Assembly: GCA_015852425.1 (NCBI GenBank)
Contig: JAAAIG010000360.1
Location: 1-35,997, forward strand
DNA: 35,997 bases
DNA from: Gryganskiella cystojenkinii
Taxonomy: Eukaryota > Mortierellomycota > Mortierellomycetes > Mortierellales > Mortierellaceae
Reading direction: 5' to 3'
Each line of letters starts with the position of its first letter. Positions within the stretch are counted from its first letter, which is position 1. The notes below the pieces were generated by a model that had not been told where the DNA came from, did not search any database, and saw only the letters and a list, made by a program, of their open reading frames with translations. Positions 23,024-32,327 of the stretch are shown piece after piece. Made by a program: the position numbers and the translations under genes.

Positions 23024-26000
23024 TTACGCTCCAGTGCGCTGAGAATTATTTCCATTATTGGGATTGTTCAGGTTGGAGGAAGAATCCATTTCGGCAAGGA
23101 CCTTGAGCCAATTGGGTCCGGCCTCGTTTCGCATGGCCTCGATCTTGCGACGGTATTCCTCTGCACCACTTCCAGTTTCGTCCGAGGATGAGTGCATGAA
23201 TCCCATGGGAGATGTAGACCTGCCGACATGGTTATGGTTATGGATATGGTTATGGTTATGCTGGTGTTGGTGTTGTTGATGCGGATGGTGAACGTGGTGA
23301 GGAGGCTGAGGATGATGTGAGTCGCTATCCTCGTCCGTGGCGCGGAAATGCCCCGAGGTCTTCTTGAGAATCCCGCGTGGGACGTGGGGTGAGGCTGCAT
23401 TTCCGTTATTATGGACCTGAAGGTTCGCCATGGATCGCTCCAACTGTGCTAACCGGTGGACATGGACATGGTGACCATCCGTACAGTTGGAATGATCAAC
23501 GTCCTCATCGTCCTGACCGTTGCCTGCGACTGACGTTGATGCGACAGCAGCGTCTTCCTCTTGGATCGGCTTTTTCTTCTTCTTGACAACGCCATCCTTC
23601 TTCTTGGTCTTCTTCTTGGTCTCGACGACCTCGTTGGTGGCAAAATCGCCTTCATGTCCATCCTCAGTCTTGGCGGCCGATTTCTTGACAGATTTTTTCT
23701 TCTTGGTCTTCACCGGCGCAGGGGATCCAAGGATGCTGTTCGTTGATGCTTCATGACGCTCATTTTCATCGGTATCCGACCGGGTATCGTCATCATCGCC
23801 GTCATCCTCGCCATGATCACTGTCCAGGTTCACGACTCTCTGGACCCTTTTCGAGGACTTGAGCAATTTTTTCTTGACTAACTTCGTGACTTGCGGCGCC
23901 TTTGGGGACAGGGTCGCGGCCAAGGGAGCGTCTTTGCTCTGTGCCTTGGGACTCGTTGGGTTACTACTGCTGTTGCCCTGGTTATTGCTGTGATTGCCAC
24001 TGGTACGACTGTCTTCTTGACCAAAATGGCTAGATCGTTGTGCGGGTGATGATGAGGGAGAGGCGGGTACGAACCCAGAGGAAGAGAGACCCTTGGCAAA
24101 AGTCGCCGAGGGCGCAGAGGCGGCGGGTATATGGGCCAAGTTCACATTATTGATACTAGAAATCGTAGTGGAAAACGAGCTTGGGCTGATATTGACTAGG
24201 GCACGCTTTTCGGTAAAAGAGGCAAAAGTCCCGTCCAAGAGGAGATCATGTCCATTCGCCTTAAAGACCGCCAAGATCTCGAGTCGGTATTTAGGCTAAA
24301 ATTGCAAGGCAGTATATAAAACAGGGTCGTAAAGTTAGAGAAAAAAGGCGGCGATAGATATCGTCCCATCAAATAAAAAATGATGTATTCTTTACCTGGA
24401 AAGTGCAGAACGGATTCTTCTCGGACCAAACCTCACGAATTCCGGGCAAGGCCGCCAATCGGCCGACTTCGGCAGCCTCCTTGAGCTGGTTCTCACGGAC
24501 ATCGACCTTTTCGAGATTCCAAAGGCGCTCCAGTCCACACAAACTTTCCAATCGGTTCCCTCTCAGATCCAAGACCGCAATGTTCCCCAGGACCTGATAG
24601 ATCGTATGAACGCCAACAACCATGTTGTATGACAGGTTCAAACTCTGCAGGTTGTGCAGGTGCATCAAACCTTGCGGTGGCGAGAGCAACAGGTTATGGG
24701 ACAGATCCAGGTTCACGACCTCGGGTGTGTACTTGAAGGACTCGTTCGAGGTCAATGCTGGGAGACTGTTGTCGGAAAAGGAGAGATGTCGAAGAACAGG
24801 CCACATCTTGAGCGCGGCCAGGATCACACTGTCATCGACTGTGGTAAGTTCCTCTTCTTCAGCACCGGACGCAGAGATTGAGGGTGAAGAAGGAACAGAA
24901 CTTCCAGGGGATCCTGGTCCGCCTGTCGACCCTGTGGAGCCTTGGAGTTGCTGTTGCTGTTGTTGTTGTAACCGTTGAGCGCGACGACCCTGAGCGACCA
25001 GAGTCGCATCCTTGAGGGCTTCGCGTTGTTCCTGACGGATCATGAGGGCTCGGTTCTTTTCCTTGGAGACTCGGATCCGACGGCGGCGTTCACTCTCGAC
25101 CACAGCCGTGACGAGGAGATCATAGACATCCTCGATCCCGGACTGGAGAATAATCAGGGATTTCAGTCTCGTCATCAGAGTTTCCCATCCGTCTAGGGAT
25201 CTTGGTGGGATCTTGTGGATCTCGAGATGCGTCAGGGACGAGAACGTGGCTGCCAAAGGAAGTAGGAATTGTTGTTGATCGAGTTCATGGGACTGTCCAT
25301 AGTTCAAAAGTCGGATGATGGCCTCTCCACCATAACCTTCGATTCGACCCTTGACCGTTGGTCCTGTTCCTGTTCCTTGTTGACTGTCACCGTTTAACCC
25401 AAGTGGTGGAATCCTGGCAACGAGTCGCAGGCCGGGAATCTTTTTCAGAAATGTGTGCACGAAATGAATATCGTCTGTGATGGTCACTGGAGCGGTCGAG
25501 GCTGCAGCGTTCGACCATTGTTTCCAACCTGTGATCAGCGTTAATGTCGACAAGGCCGTGGAAGAGAATGAACGGATCGACTGTGGACGAGAGGATCCTG
25601 CGTTGGCGGTCGGTGGTGGGAAGGACGAGTATGCGGACGAGTTGAGGACTGGCGAACCACCTGGTGAGCCGTTGTTATTTCTGCCATTATTGTTCAGAGT
25701 CCTTGGATTCGTATCGCCAACAGATCGCGGGGTACTGCCATCCCATCCTTCGATTTTGATACCGACCTCCTCGAATCGATCCAAGAGGTACAGCAGATAG
25801 TAGAGATCTAGCGGGAAAATCGGTGACTTGAGTTGCGCCTGAAGGTAGAGTTGAGGGTTGGTCGCCACAGGGATCGAGCCGGTGCCGTCCCAGGATCCGG
25901 TATAACCATCTTGTCCCGGTGAAGACGGGGTGATTGATCGACCGTCGCCTGGAGTGATCGTATTCACAACCGCGGATCCCATGGACCAGAGCGAGTTGAC

Positions 26001-26225
26001 CATCCCCGAGTATGCAGCTGCCATGGGGTCTGTTGGGGTGACGAAAGTCCTTGCACTACTGCCACCACTATCATTGTTCCTGAGGGGGCTGCCGCGGCCA
26101 TTACCAGTACCTTGTTGTTGTTGGTGTTGCTCTAGAGACGTCACTGGGAGGAGTCGTCGTTGGTTTGTCCGAAGGTAATGAGACAAGGTGCGGACATACT
26201 TGTCGCCATCGATGGGTTTGTCCAT
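23024..26225 (-). CDS. Large leucine-rich-repeat protein, STK11IP (LKB1-interacting protein 1)-like
   Basis: Two minus-strand exons (26225-24396 and 24295-23024), phase 0, give 1033 residues. Residues 1-300 are mostly Ser/Gly/Asn-rich with short conserved pieces (FPLDLYYLLYLLDRFEEVGI; ITDDIHFVHTFLKKIPGL). Leucine-rich repeats lie at about 490-600 (VVNLDLSHNLLLSPPQGL; LQSLNLSYNMV; IAVLDLRGNRLESLCGLERL; LEKVDVRENQL), followed by an LRR cap-like NPFCTFQPKYRLEILAVFK. The C-terminal third holds Lys-rich runs, an acidic Asp run, a His-rich tract, and near the end RRKIEAMRNEAGPNWLKVL, which recalls FRERFGRNWLQY in STK11IP. That protein binds LKB1 kinase and sits on endo-lysosomal membranes. The match is in architecture and short motifs only. 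A Sog2- or nischarin-like LRR protein is an alternative. Confidence 0.72.
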
Positions 26226-27485
26226 TCCTGTTTTTACTTCCTTGCCTCGTCCGATTATGGTATTGTGGTTCTGAGAGGAAGTGGAATGTTTTGTCGTTCC
26301 TATTGCTGAGTAAAAAAGGTAGTAACGATGTTGCGGGAGAAGGCGAAGCGAGCGGTTCTGTTACTTTCAAACAGTTTCTCTTTTCCAAGTGTGTATAAAC
26401 GTGTGGGAAGAAAATGGATCTCTATGACATTGACAAAAAATAAAGAATTGTAATTAATGAATGAATGAAACCGCCCTCTCCGCATATATGCATAATCACG
26501 CGTCCTGGATTGCAAACATTGAATCGAAATCCTGTCTTTCGGTGTCCATTTACCTTGGCACCTTTGGCCCAGGAACCGCAACAGGATAGAAGAATGGAAA
26601 AGAAGAAAACAGGTTTGGGGCGTGACAACAAAAAGGGAAAGGAGAAAAGAAAGGGAAAGTAAAAAAAAACTAGTCAATGATCGTTTTTCTTTGTCTCTCT
26701 TTTCCAACGCCCTTCATTTTTGTCCCACCACCCTCACCCGTCAAATTATCTTCAATAATTGCTCATTTTTTTTCAAGCTGTGATATCATTTCTCTGAACC
26801 TGACCCTTTTTTTTCGGTCCCCTCGCTTCGTCTTCCCAGATGTTCAATCGTCAAAGAAATCTAAACCCAGCACCAAACCCGGCTCCCTTGAGCCCCTCTG
26901 GGAAAAAAATATATTATTTCTGGACTCTGTATTGTCCAACGTTTTTCCTCGGACAAAAAAAAAATAATCTCAAAAGCTTGGCTGTCCCCCGGTCTTTTTT
27001 TGTCTGTGTTTTGAGATCCGGGTGCATGCATTACCCTCCCATTCCAATACGCAAGCATCGATAAACAACCCTCCTATCCCCAGGCCACTCAAATCGTAAA
27101 AAGTGATTCATGCAAAAAATGTCACCCCTTCCGAACGGACTTTTCTTCTCCTTCCTTTTCATGCCTCGATGATCGACTGCCTTCCCCTCCTTGGAGTGTT
27201 GGAGGCCTGAAGCAAGGTAGCACAAAAAATAGGTCCTTTTCAGCGATTAATTTTGTCCTCAAGAAAAGCTAATGCGATCATGATGACAGCGGAAACAACA
27301 GCAACAAAATCCGCCCAGCCACGGCCATGTGAGGGTGTTCGACCAAGCACGCAAAACTGGTAATGATAATTATAATACTTTTTTGTTATCTACGGAATAG
27401 CGAAAAAAATGTTCTATGGTATAATAGATGGTCTTTTGTTCGTGTAATAAAGAGACTACTCCTCTCTCAAACCCGCCCTTTCTAG
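26226..27485. other. Gene-free interval between the LRR gene and GGT
   Basis: Both flanking genes are on the minus strand, so this is the promoter region of the LRR gene and the 3' flank of GGT. It contains A- and T-runs and an AT-rich patch at about 27360-27430. No RNA gene or recognisable protein was found on either strand. Confidence 0.6.
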
Positions 27486-29861
27486 TTAGTATCCAGCGGC
27501 GATGCCATGCTTACGGGAATCACTCGCCGCATAGACAACTCTATCGGCGTCCCGCATCACCGCCTGGACTTCTGCCTTGGCCAACGCAATATCCGAGACC
27601 GTCACGTTATGACCTCGCGTGTTCAGAAACTCGACCCCGGATTTCGCATAGCCCGACTCGATATCGACCACGTTCGGCATGAGCTGATGATGCACTCGGG
27701 GAGCCTCGATAGCGTCCAAGATGTTGTAATCGTGGTTATATACGTTCAACATGGTCTGCAGGACCGATGTCAGAATCCTAGAGCCACCACTGCCTCCAAG
27801 AGCAAGTTCAAACTTGCCATCTCTCTCCACAATTGTCGGCACACACGAGGACAAGGGGCGCTTGCCAGGTTCAGGGTAATTGTAAGGCGAGGGCTGCAAT
27901 CCAAAGGAGTTTGCGACTCCAGGGATTGAGAAATCGTCCATCTCATCGTTCAGGATAATACCCGTCTTGGGATCCAAGAGTTTCGATCCAAAGACCAAGT
28001 TCACAGTGGAGGTCAACGCTACAGCCATATCGTTCTCATCGACCGAAGACATGTGGGTCGTTCCGTGGTTCTCGATCGCCTCCCAGTGAGGATTATAGTA
28101 TTCAACAGGGAAAGTTGTTGCATCCGAGATGTTGGCACGGATCAGAGATGCCGTGTCCTTAGAGAGGATGCTTTGGATCTTGAGTCCCAAATCCGAGTAG
28201 TCAGGGTCGCCGAGTTCAGTTCTCTGGGCGTAACCGTCTAAAATATTCGAGCCAATGTAGCCTCGATTAGCATTCATCGACAGAGTGAATAAACATTTGA
28301 CAATAAGAGTGTATACGCGCAATAATACTAAAGAGGGCTGGAGAACCACAGGGATGACTTACGCTTCATGGCTTCAACAAGGCGGTGAACGTCGACATCC
28401 GCGTTTTGCTTCACACGACCGAGATCATACCGCTCCAGAATGTTGAGAATGCTGATCAGGACCGGTCCACTCGTGGGTGCAGGGGTAGTATAGATCTTGC
28501 GACCTTGGTAATAACCAACCATAGGTTCCTTCAGCAGGGGCTTGTATGACGCCATATCTTCCATAGTCAGAATTCCACCGTTCTCTTGGATATGATCCAC
28601 CATATGTTGAGCAATCACCCCTGTGTAAAACGCATCCGCGCCTTTCTTGCCAATCGTCTCCAATGTATCTGCCAAGGCCGGACGTTGAATCCATTGACCT
28701 TCCTGAAGAACTGTTCCATTGGGAGCAAAGATGGCAGACCAGTCCGGGGCCGTCTCCATCATAACCTTGTAAATCCGAAGTCGTTTCGCCAACTCGGGTC
28801 CGATCGCCCAGCCTTCCCGAGCCATCTTGACCGAAGGCGCAAAGAGTCTCTCCCACGACAATTTTCCATGTCTCTTATGCGCCATCTCCAATCCGCGAAT
28901 CTCGCCAGGAACACCGACAGAAAGTCCTCCTGTCTGGGCAAGGATCGGGTTATGTTTAAACATCTTGGGACTGGCACCAGAGGGGGCTGTCTCTCTGAAA
29001 TCAATTACCTCGACTGTACTGTTGGGCAAACGAATGGTCATGAAACCTCCACCACCGATACCGGCCGAGAACATGTTGACGGTGCCGATGCAGAGACAAG
29101 AGGCAATGGCGGCATCGACGGCGTTTCCTCCCTCCTTGAGCACTAAAAAAAAAATAAGGGGTCAAAGTGAAAGTACCAATGAGAGACATTTTTTTGAATG
29201 TTAGTCAGAGTCAACAGAGAAGCCAGTAGGTGTCGTTTTAAGTTCATGGCGTAATTTCGCTCGGAAAGAGCGCCAAACATTCCCACACACAAACAAGGGT
29301 CCTTATTTTTTTTTTTTTTTTTTTTACCTTCGACACCGATCTGGGAACAGTGAATCTCTTCTGTGGCGACCGCACCATGCTTGGCCGTGATCAACGTGCG
29401 CGTATTTCTCTCTGCTGCTGGGAATAAAGAAAAACAAAGCAAGCTTAAGTTAAGTGTCGTGGTCACAAGTCTTGTGCCGGCGCGAGTTTCCTTTGATCGA
29501 ACAATACAAAACAAAAAAAGATCTTACAAGGGGAAGACCCGACCTTGTGGAGAAGGGTGACTCCGAGAGCCACCAAGAGGAGACCAGAGATTGATGTCAG
29601 GGTGATGATGATCTTTTTGCGTGTCTGATCGGACAGGGATCTCTTTCCAGTGCTTCCATTGTTGGCACGCTTGTTATTGCTATTGCCATTGCCATTGCCG
29701 TGGTGGCTTGAGGCTGAGGGTCGACGTTGATCACCTAGGAGGGAAGTGGTTTCCTGGGGAGCTGCTGCGCCGTACTCTTCGAGCGAGGGTCGACTTTGAC
29801 CCTGTTCTGCAGAGGAGAGCTGATCGGATTGGCCTTTGCGACGAGAGTTGTTTGAAGACAT
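27486..29861 (-). CDS. Gamma-glutamyltransferase (glutathione hydrolase), type II membrane protein
   Basis: Four minus-strand exons (29861-29528, 29417-29328, 29142-28363, 28237-27486) give 651 residues. The cytosolic N-terminus is hydrophilic (Asn/Gly-rich), one membrane helix lies at 84-104, and the lumenal or vacuolar catalytic domain follows. Family signatures: AKHGAVATEE; LKEGGNAVDAAIASCLCIG; MFSAGIGGGGFM; FRETAP with the substrate-binding Arg; VGVPGEIRGLEMAHKRHG; YTTPAPTSGPVL. The autoprocessing nucleophile is Thr461 in NHGTTHMSSVDEND, followed by GGSGGSRILTSV. The enzyme is made as one chain that cleaves itself before Thr461, and it hydrolyses glutathione or transfers its gamma-glutamyl group. 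The exon 3/4 join gives VEAMKHGYAQRTELGDP, as expected for the family. Vacuolar location is inferred from yeast Ecm38. Confidence 0.96.
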
Positions 29862-30772
29862 GATGCTTTTCTTGGTCTGGTATAATAAAGACGGGCAGGT
29901 GTGCAGTTATGAACAGACGAAAGGTGAAATGAGGAAATTGAGGAGGGAATGTAAGAGGGTTGTGGAAACGGGAATGTTTTAGCCGTCAAAAAATACTGCT
30001 CAATTCTACCGCTGTCAGGAATGGACAATCGGAAGAGTGAGACGAACAAAATGAATGAAGGGGAGTAGGTCAATGAATGGAGGAGAATGAGGGAGAGCTA
30101 TTGTAGTGTGTACGGAAAGAAAAGAGAATAGGGAAGAAAGAAGCAAGTGGTCTCGAGAAAGAAGTCGAGAAAAAGACGACTTTCAAGGTTAGAGTTCGTG
30201 GTACCTGATGATGTGCTTCGTGTGGGTCTGCAGACCTCTGTCTCTCTCTCTGTCTGTCCGTCTGCAGGGGAAAGAATGAATTTCAAACGGACGAACGAAT
30301 TTACGATAAAGTCGCGGCAGAACTTTTGGAACTGTGCACTTCCTTTTCAGGATTCGATCTACTTTTTTTTTTGTCAAGTCGTTATTGGATTTGTCATTCC
30401 TTCGCTGCTGACTTTTTTATGCTCCTTTTTGTCCGTCTGTTGTTACAAAGCTCATCTTCATCCTTGTCCTCTTTCTCTTCTCTATCAGCACAGATACAGG
30501 TACGCAAGAAGAGCGCGAGATGAGACCTTTGAAATTGTTAGAAAAAAAAGGTGATGATGCCATTCGCTTTCCCGAGAAATATTTGAAATGATTTTTTTTT
30601 TTTTTTTTTGCAATTGTTTGGCCATTGAGTATTTGTCGGCTCTACGTTGTCAAGCACTATGGATTAACAAAGAGGTGCAAGCAAAGAATGACATGGTGTG
30701 TATGTTGATCCCGTAGATATCTTCTCCAATCGATGCACTGAAGTGTCGACATTCCAGTTAAAAAAGACTAGC
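29862..30772. other. Gene-free interval between GGT and UBC9
   Basis: This is the GGT promoter region and the UBC9 3' flank (both minus strand). It holds a (TC)n stretch at about 30239-30252 and a T-run at about 30592-30610. The open frames in it are low-complexity and unsupported. Confidence 0.6.
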
Positions 30773-32167
30773 CTATGCCGCATTGTCCTTGGCTTGTTGA
30801 CGGACGCGCTTTTCATAGCTGACCTTGTCCTTCCTAGAGAGCATCGAAAAAGGTATCAGGGTAGTTTGTTAGTATCAGGTGGGACACCAGAGAGAGCAGA
30901 CAAAACGAGTTAAATTTTTCCGAGCCATAAGCGTCATCGTTCGTTCTCGCAACGACTGAAGACAACTTTGAGTTCACGTCCTTGAACAAGAGCAACATAC
31001 TTGAACATCACATATGCCTCGGATTGAGCAGGACTCTCTGGATTGGGGTCGTTGAGAAGGTCTTGGATGCCCAACAAGATCTAACAAAGCACAGAAGCAC
31101 AAGCTTATGAGTAAGCGGCAACTCTTACAGTTCCATCATATATAAAACCCAGTACCTGGATCAAAGCCATAAAAAACCCTCCTCCAAGAAAAGAGCTCCA
31201 CTGTACCTGCTTGATGGTGATGGCGGGCTTCCATCCTTCCTCTTCGTTCAAGATCGATAAACAGACAGTTCCGGAAGGGTAGACGTTGGGGTGGAAAAGT
31301 GGAGGGGTGAATTTGCCTATTGGGGTCGAAAATGGAGAAAGAGAAAAATCTTTAGAATATCGTCCTCATCCTGCCATACGCCCTATCGCTTCGCCATGCT
31401 TAGTCCTGTACTCGTACACTTTGGAGGTTTGCTGGGATAATCTGATTGTCAAGGTAACAGGTACGAAAACGAAAAATGAAAGATGTTAGCTGCACACTCA
31501 TGAAGATAAACGTATATCAGCAAGTCTATTCGTATGCCATAACTAACCCTCAGGGAATGTCATGCTCAGTTTGTAAACGCCGTTCTCCCAGGGGGTCTAA
31601 AGAGAATTAAACAAATATAACTGTGGTGAGTGTGTCGTATCCATAGCACTATGTCCTTTTTGTCTCTTCTAAATCAGACATCAATCCTTTGAGGACATAC
31701 ATTGGGCTTTCCAGGAATGCCGACCTGCCACGTCATCAGGTCCAGTGTCGAGTCAGCCTTCTTCTCGGGTCTTGCATAAAAACCCTACAAGTATAAAAGA
31801 GTTAAAGAACAAGGTTAGATCTACTTTCATATGAAAAAATGGTGGCGTCGCAGCAACGATGACTTGCAAGGGCTGCTTTTGTTCAATGTTTCAAAGTTGA
31901 CCGCACCATGACAATGGAAAACGAGGAGAATTACAACTCCATCCTTGTTTTCCTTGAGTCTTCGTTCCTCGTTCATGGTGCCGACAAAGAAGCGAGCCAC
32001 TTCTTTGCATCAAAGAGTATCCAATACAATCAAAAGTCAGGACAACAATGAGACACAATCAGCAACCAGCTTCAAAATGCTAACGGCACATTAACACTTA
32101 CGAATGGGTGATCCTTTCTCCATTGCTTGCGTTCCTCGGCGAGACGACTCCTGCAGATTCCAGACAT
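30773..32167 (-). CDS. UBC9: SUMO-conjugating enzyme E2 UBC9
   Basis: Seven minus-strand exons (32167-32102, 31784-31701, 31596-31548, 31441-31418, 31316-31207, 31080-31001, 30833-30773) give 157 residues, against 158 in human UBC9. The N-terminus [20 protein letters not shown] carries the basic SUMO-binding face. [19 protein letters not shown] and VGIPGKPN follow. The active-site segment [20 protein letters not shown] places the catalytic cysteine at residue 93, the same number as in human UBC9. [22 protein letters not shown] and a basic C-terminus complete the fold. Exon 4 is only 24 bases and supplies DYPSKPPK; without it a conserved loop is lost. The enzyme receives SUMO from the E1 and attaches it to lysines of nuclear proteins. 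The start lies 154 bases from the stop of the Fanzor gene on the same strand. Confidence 0.97.
31418..31441 (-). other. 24-nt microexon of UBC9
   Basis: It is flanked by a minus-strand acceptor (...ACAATCAG) and donor (GTACGAG). Inserted between exons 3 and 5 it restores [20 protein letters not shown]. Both joins are phase 1, so skipping it would remove eight residues without changing frame. Confidence 0.85.
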
Positions 32168-32247
32168 TATGTGTTGTTGATGAGTGTGATGTACAGTGTA
32201 ACACCTGTGTTCGCAACAGGACGAAAAATAAACGAATTAATAAATGG

Positions 32248-32253
32248 CACGTG
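32248..32253. promoter_or_regulatory. CACGTG palindrome upstream of UBC9
   Basis: The core CACGTG in the context GGCACGTGAC lies about 80 bases upstream of the UBC9 ATG, within the short UBC9-Fanzor interval. The same hexamer occurs in the RBM22-coilin promoter. Confidence 0.4.
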
Positions 32254-32306
32254 ACATGCGGAACGCTGACATTGCGACCAGTGAATGAAACGTACCGTAA
32301 AAATAA

Positions 32307-32327
32307 GCTTAAAGTCATACTTTAAGC
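32307..32327 (-). repeat. Perfect 8-bp inverted repeat over the Fanzor stop codon
   Basis: GCTTAAAG (32307-32314), loop TCATA, CTTTAAGC (32320-32327). Transcribed from the minus strand it can form an 8-bp stem containing the TAA at 32322-32324. It may be part of a 3'-end structure or of a guide RNA that overlaps the end of the gene. The sequence is certain; the function is inferred. Confidence 0.6.

Noticed and set aside
28586..29146. 186-codon plus-strand frame opposite gamma-glutamyltransferase
   Set aside because: It lies entirely opposite a conserved GGT exon and shows no family features.
30147..30554. 135-codon plus-strand frame between GGT and UBC9
   Set aside because: Basic and low-complexity with no domain and no splice-linked partner; it lies in the GGT promoter region.
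31900..32020. Plus-phase reading [20 protein letters not shown] as a normal internal UBC9 exon
   Set aside because: As an internal exon its phase does not match exon 1, and the phase-0 reading hits a stop. Only the alternative-first-exon idea survives, listed as a finding.
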